In this document: positions 12,325 through 25,082 of the stretch, piece by piece
Numbering within the stretch: position 1 is the stretch's first letter
How the letters are laid out: each line of letters starts with the position of its first letter
NCBI RefSeq assembly: GCF_020085105.1
Contig: NC_058043.1
Location: 14,479,167 to 14,543,166, forward strand
Reading direction: 5' to 3'
DNA: 64,000 nucleotides
Source of the DNA: Siniperca chuatsi
Lineage: Eukaryota > Chordata > Actinopteri > Centrarchiformes > Sinipercidae
Position numbers and translations under genes: made by a program
Notes under the pieces: generated by a model
What the model saw: the letters and a program-made list of their open reading frames with translations, nothing else
The model's database searches: none
Told to the model about the DNA's origin: nothing

Positions 12325-12337
12325 GTTGCTAAGCAAT
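12325..12337. promoter_or_regulatory. Second X-box palindrome (one mismatch)
   Basis: GTTGCTAAGCAAT is 12/13 identical to the motif at 12010. A further half-site, GTTGCC, is at 12289-12294. Confidence 0.45.
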
Positions 12338-14565
12338 CCTGACTCTCATGTCTTACCTGTGCAACATTTGTGATTTTTACAGATGTCCCTGACACCATTT
12401 TGTCTTTGTTTTCACCATTTTGAAATGCACCATATTCCATGTGAAAAGCAGAATAAAATTTTGGTTGCACTATAAAACCTATTCACATCCAAAATATTAA
12501 CCTTCCAATCCAAGATATTATTACAATTCAGATCAATGAAGAGACAAAGCCTGTTTGTTTCTGCTGGCAGAACGAATGAGATACACACCATGTTTGAGAT
12601 CCAGTTTGGGGTTAAATATTAGCCTCAAGCAGCTTCAGTTGACTTCATCATGCAGGAGGCAGGAAATGTGCTCTTGAGTGATTAGGCCAGCAGCTCTCGC
12701 CTTCCACTTTACCAGCAGTGGAAAGATCCATATACTTTCTGGATTGATGTGTTGTGCAGCTTCTTGTTTTCTTTGTGCATAAACCTCTGAGATATTTGCA
12801 CTGCTTTGATGTTTCAGACATGATCCAGCTGATCAAGTCCCACTTAAATGTTTCTTTATCACAGATTTGTTTTCTTTTTTACACTCTCCAGGTCCCTGTG
12901 TCCCCACCCCCACTCCCCTGCTCCTCAGTCCCCCTGTGTGCGAGTCCCTCATCTCAGCTTTGGTTGCTGTGCAGATGGCTCTTTGTTGGTGCTTCACAAT
13001 GGGTCTAAGGTCAGTGTGCCTCATGCCATCAACACACTCAAACTTCTCCACTCCAGCTGTCTTGTGGCTTTATTTGTAGTTTATCTAAAATTATTCTCTC
13101 TCAAGTTCAGGGCTGCTCATGTGTACATGGTTATATTATGGTCTTGAATTAAGAGGAAGTTATAAAACCACAGCTGTAGCGTAGAGAGCCTAAACTTCTC
13201 ATGCTGTAAACACGTTAACAGATATCATCTTGTTTTCCATATCTGAGCCACACCTAGGCCTTCTTTATAATCTTCAAAGCTCTGGTCGCATTTCTTGATT
13301 CTTGATTCTTACATGTGTCAGTTGTAGGCAAGCTTTGGAGCATGTGATATCTCCGAAACAAACCAGAATATCGGATCAGCCAGAGAAATAGAAATGTAAA
13401 TCCACCATCTGTTCTGTGATCCTAAAACAACCCTTGTTCATCATTCAAGAGCTAATGTAATGGTTACACAGTTTAACCCTTAATAGTAATTCAGAGGGTA
13501 ACAAGATACTATGTACTTTCAAAATAGTAAACAAAGAAACTGTTGGGCAAGCTCTCTCAGAAAGATCGGTGCAAATGACACATTTAAAAAAGCACTTTAC
13601 TTACTTAATACACTTTTGTATTACTACTCTGGCTGTCATCCAATTACAATAGGGATTAAATGCTCTAATTTTTAACGTCTTCAATATAAGGATCATATTT
13701 CTGAGGCAATATACAAATATTTATAGACCAGTTATGATGCCAGAAACATAAAATATGGTGTGTTTTGTCTATGTGAGAAATCGTACGTTTTTTCATTGTA
13801 CAAAGTAAAATCTGCTGTGTACCACAGGGTTCAGCAGCAGAGGGCCATGAGGTCTTCAGTCCAGTTTGCAGCAGGAAAGAGCAGGTAGAGTGAAAGGCGG
13901 GAAACTAGAAGGAGGAGGAGCATTTCTTGCGAAGCAGTACTGGAAATTTCCACTTTTCTCTGGCAAGACAGTTGCAGGGGTGGAGCTAAGAGGTGAAATA
14001 TATAAGGTAATACAGCTGACGTTGAACTTGAGCAGTGTAGAGGAAAAACTTTTGCTACTCTTTCAAGCACAATCTATTTTTTTACTATTAGGTTTATGAA
14101 ACCTACAGTAAAGGACATTTTTTAACCCATTGGGAGATTATATGTAATATTACAGTATCTTCAGTTACCATAACCTTTGATTAATTAATTTATTAATTAC
14201 AGTCCCTTTTTACGTTTTATTCATATAATACCATAACAAATTATGCATAAATTATATCATTTATATTTTTCATTTATACATTTTCATTTATACAACAATG
14301 TAAGAAAATGTGCCAACATGGCAGAAATACGTTGTTGAGTAATTCTTGTATGTACAAAATCTTGGAAAATCATACAGCAAATATAGACAGTGTTTTTCAG
14401 GTTCTGGTGTGTTTATGTGGGCATAAAATAATCAGGTTATCTGACGTGAATAAACCCAAAAAAGTCATCATGAAAAGCACCAGGTATGCAATATCTGTGA
14501 AAGACATTGTAATTTGAAGTGTAAGAAAAATAAGATAAAATTCTCTGATAATACAAGATAATACA

Positions 14566-14672
<107 letters not shown>

Positions 14673-15010
14673 TGTTGGTTTACATGGGACTCTTTATTCT
14701 TCTTTACATTTTGCAGAGAAATGTATTATGCATGTGTGGTATTGGTTTTAATGCTGCATATGATGCATATTATTTCTCAGTTAGGAGGGGCAAAGTGCTT
14801 GCTGACAGATGATATGTTGCACTACCTCCCACTGCAATCGGACACTGTTTATGGTCAAGTACTGAAATATGCTTGTCTTTTGCTATTGCTATGTTTTAAC
14901 ACACATCTTAGATTAACGTGTAATATATTTTGTATATACAATTTCAAAAATACATACAGTTTCTTGGCTTCTGTAACGTGAATACATAATACATTTACGC
15001 ATCATATCTG

Positions 15011-15760
15011 TCATCCATCCATCCATATATTCATTTTCTAGCAGCTTTTCTGAGTCAGAGTCGCTGTGGCAACACAGTCAGTAGAATATCCCAGGTGACC
15101 TTTTGCCCAGCAGTTTCCTCCAACACCTCCACCACACGCTCCCATGCCAGCTGGGAGATGCAGTCCCTATGGCTTGTCCTGGGTCTGTTCTGGGTTCTTT
15201 TTCTAGTCCTTCAGATGGAGGCCCCCACAGGCACCCCATCCAGCGTGGAGTTTAAGATTCTCCAAGATTTCAACTGCTTGTTCAGCAACATGGTCCAGTA
15301 CAATGGCAGCTGACTGCATTTTATCGTCACTCATTGCACAATCTGTTCTACCCACATTCATTACTAACGAGATGCTGAAATATCTGAACTCCTCTACATA
15401 GGGTAGTTGCTTTCTCCTCACCTGGTTGGCTTAAGAAACCTTTTATGGAGATAATTCGTAGCCTGAGTTTAGGAGATGGTAATCCTCCTCACAGTTACTT
15501 CACACCCAGTAGCAGTTGGCTCCTGTGCATCAGACATGGAGCCAGAAACAGCAGAGTTGATAACCCATCATTAACATAACAACATTGTCCAGAGTTTGGC
15601 TGCACCTTGTTATCCTGCCCATGATTATCACAAACAGGTAAGGAGACAACACTGCTTTAAATCCAGAGTGCACAGGGAGAAAAGGACTTGCAGTATTGGG
15701 AAACACTGGCTTTGGCAAATCCTCAAAGCACCTGCAGACTAATCCATGCAACACTGAAGA
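15011..15760 (-). mobile_element. Decayed non-LTR retrotransposon (LINE), 3' part of reverse transcriptase ORF
   Basis: Translating the minus strand gives successive blocks of a teleost LINE reverse transcriptase C-terminus: SPYLFVIIMGRITRCSQ (near 15640), then LPYVEEFRYFSISLVMNVGR (near 15400), then a block resembling the 'RPRT..RDxISxLAWERV' ending (near 15190-15090). These are read in different frames with stops, so the copy is dead. The element ends on the left in a CCATCCATCC tract (15013 on), fitting the GGAT-repeat 3' tail of such elements. The clade was not determined. Confidence 0.7.
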
Positions 15761-18700
15761 GACATGTCAACCACAACAACCCCAACAAAATCCAGAGTCG
15801 CAGGATTTCAGGATCTCTTGGCACCAAGCCTCTGAGGAGCTCTGGTTTACATCATGTGTGTTTCTGTTAACTCAGATACAGTTTTTCATATTACTGTTTC
15901 ATGCTGCATATAAGTTGATTTTCTGTTTTCTTACTTGACATCTGTTTCTACTTTTACTGTTTTGGTGAATATATTTATTTACACATACTGCACTGAATGT
16001 TCAGTTCACACACATTTGATATACTGCTACTGCTTTTATTGCTAACTATTATTATTATTATATAATCCTATTATTTGCTGCTGCAGTGACCTATTTATTG
16101 ATAAATCCCAAAGCAATCAATCAATAAATAACGATCAATTATTAAATAACATTACGATCAATAAATTATTATATATATGTTTATGTTTACTTCTGTATTG
16201 GTCTTATGTGATACAACAATGTATTTTAATTATTTATTTACTTTTCAGTGGAAACTTTATTGACCCCTGCAATGTAAACTTATTTTGTTTAATTATATTT
16301 ACCTGTCCATATATTTATGTATTTATTTATTTGTTGTTTATTGTTATTGTAGTCTTGCAGTTGTTTTCTTTTCTATTTTTCTAGGGTCTTTGTATTGTTA
16401 TTGATTGATAGGAATGTGCAGTTATTGTTCCTACAAGAATTTTTATCATAATGTCAAATAAAGTTCTTTAAAGAAAAAAGAATGTTTTACTTTTTGTTCG
16501 GCCATAAAGACATCTTAAAATAATATTCATAAAAATGCATTGTTGCTTCATTCACTGAAGCATTATTTATGCGTAGCTCTGTTAGTTTATAGAAAAGTTA
16601 TTATACATGCACTGTGACCCCCTTTGGCCATGTAGTAGTTTCTTTAGGAACATCCCTGCAGTTTTTATTTGAAAATACAGTTTAAGCCTCAGGTCTTGTG
16701 GCGGCACTGCTAGTGTATGTTTTTTCATTATCGTCAATAATGACTGTACTTAATTCTGTTCATTATAGATCAATAATATAAGCATGCTTTCTCCTTCACT
16801 GTGCATTAGACTGAAGAGTCCCAGTGAGAAGTCAACTTTGTGTCGTCCCCTGTACTCTGCAGGACTTGACTGAAAACCAGAGAAAGCCAGCCAGACCATG
16901 CAGGACACTGCTGTTCAGAACAAAAGATCTCAGTTAGCCCCACCAATTCCTCCAATTATCGGGACCCTTCCCCCGCCTAATCCTGACCTCTGCTCTGTGA
17001 TGGGCCCGTCTTTGCTCTACCCCCACGAGCACTGACATTCCTCAAGTCAGGTCAGTCCTTTGTTCTAAAGAAATGAAGGTGCTTCCCATCCTATGTCCTC
17101 TGACCTGTTAGCACAGCGGAGAACACTTTAACATTCAAAGAAATGTTTCCCCAGGCAATGAGAACTGATGCAAAATATGTCATTTACTTTTAAATGTGTC
17201 ATTGTGAACACAAAGAGGGTTTTCTTTTATACAGTATTGCATTATGTGGTTCCACAACTTTGAATAGCATAACAAGGTTTTCCAGTGCCTACTTGTGGAA
17301 AGTGTGGTAAACACTCCAGTTGTTGGCAAATAAGAGGTTTTTATAAAAATCACTACATAAATTGCATCTCTTTTTCAACTTTTCCTTGACTGCCCTACTT
17401 GCTGCAACAGTTTGGTTCACTTCTTTACCTGCAGGATGAACAGGCTGCCCATAGATACATTTTTTTCCCTTTGTAACAGATTGGTGGCACATGGAAACAT
17501 GTTGAGGTAGGCAAATAATGAAAAAAAGACAGGAAATGATCTCACAAACACTCCCCCTCTCTCTGATTGCTCCCATTTTCCAGTTACAGAAAAAGAGTGA
17601 GTAATGCCTTCTGCTGCTTTTTAGCCTGCTCCTCTGTTCTTCCCATGGATCTACTGAAGTCTCTGCGCACACTGAGGCCATTACATTGTGGATGTCTGCT
17701 TCAGTGCTCTGCAGTCTCCACATGGTCTTCATTTCCCAAATAAAAGGGTAACACTTAATGCAGTGCCAAGATAAGTCCTCATATGACTTCAAGTACAGTG
17801 ACATTACGAATGTCTTTCATTGCTGCTTTGTGTAGTAATTTTGTAAAACTAATGCTGTGTCAATGTAATTCTCTTTTGTTCATTGTTAATGATGACTAGT
17901 TTTTTGTCTTTCACATGGTACATCAGAAGCTTTGATATGAAAATTAAAATCAGCAATATTTTCATATATCCTTGGTGGCAAGGTAATATGTCATGGTAGA
18001 ACAACAGACTCAGCTTAAGTGAAAAAACATCCTTATATGAGAGAGAAAATAAATCTCAAAGTAACCAGCTAGTACACTGACACACAACCCTTTGATCTCT
18101 GCATGTAATTACAGTCCTCATGATTATATTTCAGCTGAATGTGAGGTGAATGACTAAATAGGGCCTGGAGGCTTCTTCAAAATCAGTGGCTTGAATACTG
18201 GCATGGCATGGAGAAGATAACTGAGGTGGTGTAGGATTAGGTCCTGGGAGGCCCTAAAATTAGAGGCTAAAGAAATAGTTGTGTCAAGATATCCTTGTTG
18301 GGTGTATTGGGGCAAGTTCAGGATACAAACATTAGTAAGACTGTCTAGAAATATTTGAAATCCAGGACTTATTATGTGGAGCACATGCAATTATGTTTTG
18401 TAAACTAGAAGTTAAGCAAGTGGAAATTACTCTGTTGCTCTGACAACTATCTGATAACTACATTTTATGAATGATATGATAGCTGTGTGGGGGCGGAAAC
18501 AATGACAGGCGTGTCAAATAAGGTTGTTCATGGTCAAATGATTTTGTTGAAAGTTGAGAAATTCAGTTGTAGGTCAGAGTGTCATGGTACAAAATGTGTA
18601 GATTTCACCACCATATTTTGCCTTCTTTTTAACTGACAGTGAGGCACTGACCAAATGCAGGCTTAAATTACAGAGTTCAGGGCCCACAAAGTTGTGTGTT

Positions 18701-19959
18701 GCCACTTCCTTTGGTTTGACAGTTGGATGAGCTGGTGCAGTGACGGCAAACAAAGTTCACCTCAAAGAACGTCTGAAGGAGAAGAGAAACAGACAGTTTG
18801 GGACATCAGACAACACTTATCAACAAGACCAAAGGTTTAAATCATGTTTTATCAGTTACACCTGAAATATGAATTAGAGACAACATAATGTATTCATAGG
18901 GTGCATGCTATAATTTTTCATTCTTTGCTTGTGTAAGTATTAGTTCTAATAGCAAGGTCACTTCTAATATGTGCAATTTAGACTTGACCTCAGATATATA
19001 TTTGTCCAGCTCCTCATCAGCTTTGGAAAACTGTACTTTCTCCGGAAATAAAAAAACAGTATCACCTTTAATAGTATAATAACAATAGTTGTAATTGAAT
19101 GCATGCTGTAAAGGTTTTCACACAGTACTGTAGGCACACACATGCACACACTTACTGTACTACACACACCACACTCCATTACTGTCTCTCACAAATCACA
19201 AAGAAACACATTTATTGCTTAGCCTATCCTCAGCCAGTGTGTGGCTCATTATTTTTTCCTTCCTTCTTTGTATCAAATATTGTCTGAAATCGACAACTAG
19301 TTTCCCCTACTGAATGTTCTCCAATCACAATACTAATACTTCAGCAGGAAATATAAGGATAGTTGACATTTGTCAATTTGTATAATTTGATATCAAACAA
19401 TTGGCCAATACATTTTGAATTTGTAAAATGGATGTATAGCTCTCAGGCTATGCAGGGAGCCTATGTTGTGTCTTTAAATTGTATAGTTTTAGTTTTGTAA
19501 TTGAATAATGAATTGCTTTATTATGATTTGTGTGTTTAAATGTGTGTCTAAATTGCACTGTTACTAGTTTGACTGGTTTGTAAAATAGTGAAAGTGTAAG
19601 CACACTTAAGCAGGAACATCTTTCGTTATAAGTGTTAAATTTAGAAAGGAGGAGTGGCCGCATGGTTTTCACATCGTCACATTATTCCTTTTTGCATGTA
19701 ATTTGATACCCCATCTCTGCAGAGAGAAAGAGCGCTAAGACTAAACATGTTGTCCGTGTGCATATGTTTATAAACTTTTACAATCTGTCTACTTAAGACA
19801 ATATTCAGTCGTCAGTTGACTCTGGGGGATTATTATAACTTTAACAACTGGCCGCTTATATCCATTGTTCAAATTTTAGGTAAAAAAAATCAAACGCAAA
19901 CTGATGGGTAGTGGAAAAAAGAACTCTGGTGTCATAGTGCAGCGCTTTAAAACAATTGA

Positions 19960-20055
19960 CCAATCAACGATGAGAAAACTTGTAGGCGGGACGTATTGTC
20001 AAGATTGAGAAAATATTCCTCCAATCGAATACTCCGGTGGTCGACATTGTCCAAT
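19960..20055 (+). promoter_or_regulatory. ptma promoter region with three CCAAT boxes
   Basis: CCAAT occurs at 19960-19964, 20021-20025 and 20051-20055, all in the direction of ptma and 190-290 bases before its ATG. This is a typical NF-Y arrangement for a highly expressed growth-linked gene. No TATA box was seen. Confidence 0.5.
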
Positions 20056-20247
20056 CGTGTGCGGGATCGACCCGCCGTATCCAACGAGAGTGGATTTTCA
20101 AGGAGCTCGAGAGAAAAGCGGAGACGGGTAGACATCATTTCTCGCTCAGCGTCTTTGGACTATCCACACGAAGGCAAAGAGCCAAGAAATAAAAAATCTT
20201 TTTCTGAGCAGGAATATAATTATCTACATTAATTATCCAAATTAGCC

Positions 20248-21972
20248 ATGGCCGACACAGCTGTTGACACGACAGTAACTGCAGAGGTTACAGCCAAGGT
20301 GCGTTTCATTTAGGTTTTTTTTCTTGTTTGCTGGTTGAGCTGTGTTAAAAGATTTTGGGAACTTTTTTTAAGTTGTTGTATTATTTGTGTTAATTGGTTT
20401 AGCTAGCTCGGGTTAAGCGACCGTGGGCTATTTGGCAGTAACATTAAACGTTACCGTTAATATTACTTAATATAAGTTAAAACAGTAATTGGGGGAAAAT
20501 GTCAATTATCGTGAAATGTCACTTGTCGACAACCATACACCGCAGAGGTGACTTAATTGTAATTTTTAGCGTCGACAGCTAAATATTGTGTCTGGAAACT
20601 CCAACGTATGTGATGTGGTTAGCTAAAAATGTCTTGTTGAGCAGACAAAGCGGTTGAAACGGTACAGCTGGTGAAGCGGAGCTGCTGCTGTGGGCGGGAA
20701 GCCACAGTAACGTTACACTACGGGTTGGGATGAAAACGTTCAACATTGCCACTAATTATTTCTAACATAGTCTCCTTTGAATTAGACTTTATCGCAAATA
20801 TGGTAAACGAGCTTTCTTTTTAATTAAAACCAGACGCGGTAAGAACGTGTGGCACTTCAGAATAAACTCTGCCGAACGTCACATTAATTACTGGACGTGC
20901 TTTTATTTTGTAGGACCTGAAAGAGAAGAAAGAAGTAGAAGTGGAGGAGGAGAAGAAGATCGACAACGGGGACGCACCTGCCAATGGCACAGTGAGTTGG
21001 AAACGAGGACCCGCCTCATGGCCTTTTTGTCTTAGCAGCCCTCATCATGCAGGTGTCGCTGCACCCGCCTCCCCCTCCTGTTCAGCTGCTCTCCACGCAG
21101 TGCTTTGTTTGGGTTGTGAAATGGCACAGATGTTAGTTAGCAAGTCTGTGGACGTTTCCATTGGTGTCTCAAGTCTAGCTTGGTAGCTAATCCTCTGGGG
21201 AGTAAAAAGAGCTCCACACACATGCGTGTCCCCAGAGGAGTCTGTAAATGTAAGACTCTGGGAGGATTATTTCAAATATGCTTGGGATTCTGTGTTTAGA
21301 TTTTATTTTTTCTCTCTTTGCAACATTGTCCATAATCCTACAATGTTGCTCATATAATAAAAGCCCAATCATGACACATGATGTTACTGGACTGACATTT
21401 CCCTCTCTTAATTCAGAATGGTGCTGATCACAGTGACAAAGTGGAAGAAACCGCAGAGGAGAAACACAATAATGGAGATGGTATGTTCATATAAAGCAGT
21501 ATTACTGTTTTCAGATAAAGACTGTTTAAAAAGTCTCTACATTTTCTTTCTTTGTTGCTTCTGATTTGCCTCATAAATGCTGTTACATTGTGTGGCCTTG
21601 AGTTCAAATTTCCATTTTGACAAGATTTACTTTTTCTATGAATCTTGTCTTAATTACATCCAAAGTAAAGGATGTATTAAGTGACAAACTGTCCTTACAG
21701 GGAATGCAGAGGAGGCGCCCCCTGCTGAGGAGACTGATGCACAGCCTGTGAAGCGTGCAGCTGAAGAAGAGGAGGAGGAGGAGGAGGTGTGTTGTCACCA
21801 GGCTAAAATATACTATCATAATCTATTGTTTTTAATGTGTTGACTAATCTGGTGAACTTTGATCTTTGCTAATGTGTGAAATATTTTCTGTTTTTATTAG
21901 GAAAAGGTGGTGACAAAAAAGCAGAAGACAGAGGAAAATGGAGATTCAAAAGAGGCAGAAGTCGAGGCTTAG
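20248..21972 (+). CDS. ptma: Prothymosin alpha
   Basis: A small, intrinsically disordered, very acidic nuclear protein that binds histone H1 and chromatin regulators and modulates apoptosome formation. Coding exons: 20248-20298, 20914-20991, 21417-21480, 21701-21786, 21901-21972; all junctions are GT-AG and in frame, giving 116 residues. Diagnostic parts are the conserved N-terminal KDLKEKKEVEVEEE, DAPANGT, a glutamate run at the end of exon 4, and the nuclear localisation signal TKKQKT at residues 98-103. The start ATG has a good context (gccATGG). Human PTMA is about 110 residues. The five-exon layout with introns argues against a processed retrocopy. The 3' UTR runs to AATAAA at 22491 or 22780. 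Confidence 0.95.
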
Positions 21973-22490
21973 GTCTCTGCCCTGCTACTTGTTGGCAGCA
22001 CTGTCTTACCAGCCTGGTCAACATCGTGTTGTAGAGCTTGTGCTTTCTGTACCTTTTTGAGAAACATTTCTTTTTGTTTGCTCCCATGTTATCACATTGC
22101 ACTGGAGTCCTGAAAAATAGTGGCCCTGCATCCTTTTTTTATGAAATGTTATTTATTGGTCTTTAAAATGAGCTTTTTTTTACTTGTACAAATAGGGCCA
22201 CATCATGAGATCAGTTTTTTTCATTTCTTGAGGTTTTATATCAGTATGTTAGAAGCACAATCTCTATTATGTCAGTGCTGACCAGATGATTCATTCATAT
22301 AGGCAGCTGCTCACCCCCTCCAAGGCTCATGTTGACCTCTCAGATTCACTTAAAGGACCAAAGATAAGTTTTAAGCAGGGGCTAATGGACAGTTGTTAGC
22401 ATTATTAGTTGAGGCATAATTTCGTTTGTGTTGAGCTGCTACTTAATCCTTGGCTTGGCTGCCCTGTTAACATGACAGATGGTGCAAATG

Positions 22491-22785
22491 AATAAAGGGG
22501 CTCTGTCTTGCACCTCCATGATAAGATAGCTTGATCTTGTATTATGGAGGAAGGATTTTGCAATGTTAATTAACCCCTCTTAAATCTTAAAGCTTTGGTC
22601 ATTTGTTCTGTATGCATTCCACGCAAGTTTGTACCATTTATACTTTGTTTTTCCTACGTTTTCAATGAGTTTTATGTTATGGCTGGGTAGCCCAGTTTTG
22701 AGTCCAAGGCTGCCTTTTTCAGAACCAGAATGACATTCGGTTACTTCAGCCACTACTGCTTTGTATATTCTGATTAACAAATAAA
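22491..22785 (+). terminator. Two polyadenylation signals of ptma
   Basis: AATAAA at 22491-22496 and again at 22780-22785, about 520 and 810 bases past the ptma stop. Alternative 3' ends are plausible. Confidence 0.5.
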
Positions 22786-22799
22786 TTGTCTTTTTACTG

Positions 22800-25082
22800 A
22801 AGTATATCTATTTTGTGTGTGTATAATACATGCTTATGGATCATTACTGCTTCTTAAAACCATGGCTTTATAAGTATGTCACTTGACCCAATTTTTCTTA
22901 ACATGGAAAATGGCTGACTTAAATGCAGGAAGGAACAGGAATAATCTCACTCACTTGGTAAGGGAAAAGGGTGCACAGAATCAATGGATTGCTGTCTTGT
23001 GTCTCCTGGTTCCCCCAAGTGGTGTATTTTAAAATTGCAGGTCATTATTACTTAAGTCAACTTGGGAGATGACTGGTATGGCCTACTATGGTAATGGGGG
23101 GGTAATTACAACAATAATTGACACAGGAGTCTAAAATGGCAAAATGATTATTTTAGTTTTAACTGAACCCTGAATAAAAGTAGCTTTTACAGTAACATTG
23201 CTAATATTGAGCAATAGGTGGTACCATATAACACAAAAAGTCAACGTGTTTTGCTTTTTTTCTCAAGCAAGCTACAACAGCATGGTCCATACAGGTACTG
23301 TTTCCTCAGAAACGTTAACATGACATGCATCCAGTCAGTCCAGGAGGCTTTAATAGTAGGCAATTATTGACATTCTGCTGTGACAGCAATTATGACTGGT
23401 ACAATAATGGTATTCAGTGTGTGAGCCAGTCAATGAAACCATCACAATGGTAGGTTTAAAACAGGTTATATACTCAAATTGACCTTTTGTTAAAGCCCTG
23501 AAGTCAGGCTTGGTGCCAGTGTTGAGGCTGAAAAGACAAAGTATACTGTTTGCCATGGCACAAATTAAATTATATGTACCATTTGCTGATAAAGATGGCT
23601 TCTTTAGGATTGAAACAAAGGGAATGAAGTTTGTTATTTCCTGTGAGGATCTTGGCTAACAGATGTAAGGTATTTGCTATACTGAGTCGATGAGCTGAGC
23701 ATGGTGGAGCAGAAGCCTACTACCTTAAGCATGCGCCCTAATGATGACAAAAAGCACTTGCTGCTGGCTCTATGAACCCCCCCCCACCAGTCTTTTCTTT
23801 CAATGTTGTCCACCTTCAGGGTTACCCATAGTTCACATGAGTCTTCTCCCTGTTTGCTGTTCTTCTGTTTTGTTCGGTTTCCGACTGAATGCTGATTCAC
23901 ACCCCAGTTTCAACTTCTCCTCTTCCTGATAATGACAAGAATCACTGTCATTATTACAATGGCATTGCCGGGAGTAGGGTGACAGCTCACGGCTGTCCAT
24001 GGCTTAGTGAGGGCCCAGACAGAATTTGCCACCAGTACACATTTCTCTGTGTTTTTGAAAGTTTGAGTGTGAGCGTGTGTGTGTGTGTGTGTCATGCTAT
24101 TAGTCATGGCTCTCTGCTGATTAAGTGCTTAATTGGCACTGTATTCATACTTGGGACTTGATTAAGAGTCACCCAGCACCACACTGTGAAATTTGGGGAT
24201 AACACACTGGTTTGTTTGTATTTGCTGTTAAAATGTGAACAATGTGAAGCCCTTCAAGACTAACTGTGATTAAGCATTGTTCAGCTTAACATGAATATTA
24301 CGTATGAGCTAAGAGCTCTTGAATGAATGAAGAAGCATAAACGGTGAGTGTGAGTGGTCACTGGCAGCACATTCATTTAGTCAGAAAATTCTGCCTATGG
24401 TGTGATGCTAATTATGCTAACTCAGAGAAACAGGCAGGTAGACATTCCCTTGGCCGTATGACTGAAACAAAACATTAACACAAGGGGCTTTGAGAGATTA
24501 CATTGCAGCTCATGCAGACGTTAGGCAACCGATAAAAGGAAGAAAAAGAGGGGGAAAGCTGTGGTTAGCCTGTATGTAGTGATCAACATTTCTATACTAA
24601 ACACCAACAAGCAAGAAAAGATGATGCAATATTTTACAGCAAAGAATCAGACAGAAGAACAGTTTAGGCTTATCTATACTGAAAGAGGTCACTCAGAGTC
24701 TCTCTCTCTCACACACACACACGCACACGCACACACACACAAATCAATTTGTCCAACACTGCATTCAAAAAGGTCACACATTCGTTTGCAAAAGTTAAGA
24801 AAAAATGCATGGGCACACACACTGTATGAACACACAGGTCATGTATACACATATTAGAGCAGTGGCCAATGTCTGTCTGTCTGTCTGTCTAGCTCTGAGA
24901 AGAACAGTGCTGATTAGTGTTAAACAATATATGGAATTGTGCTGTACAGTGTGCGGCAGGGTGTACAGTGTGTTTGTCCTATCAGTGCTGTGAAGGTCAA
25001 CACACTTAGACACTAAGCGACAGCGTGAGAGCGTGTGTGCCGTTGAGTGTGTGTGTGAGGTAAAGTAAATAAAGAGGCTTTT
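22800..25082. other. Intergenic stretch between ptma and slc45a1
   Basis: No gene seen. It contains short (GT)n at 24074-24092, a TC/CA tract at 24700-24740 and (TGTC)n at 24870-24890. The 3' UTR of slc45a1 must occupy its right edge on the minus strand, but I found no clear polyadenylation hexamer for it. Confidence 0.6.
24700..24740. repeat. (TC)n(CA)n microsatellite
   Basis: Compound TC then CA dinucleotide tract with CG interruptions. Confidence 0.9.
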
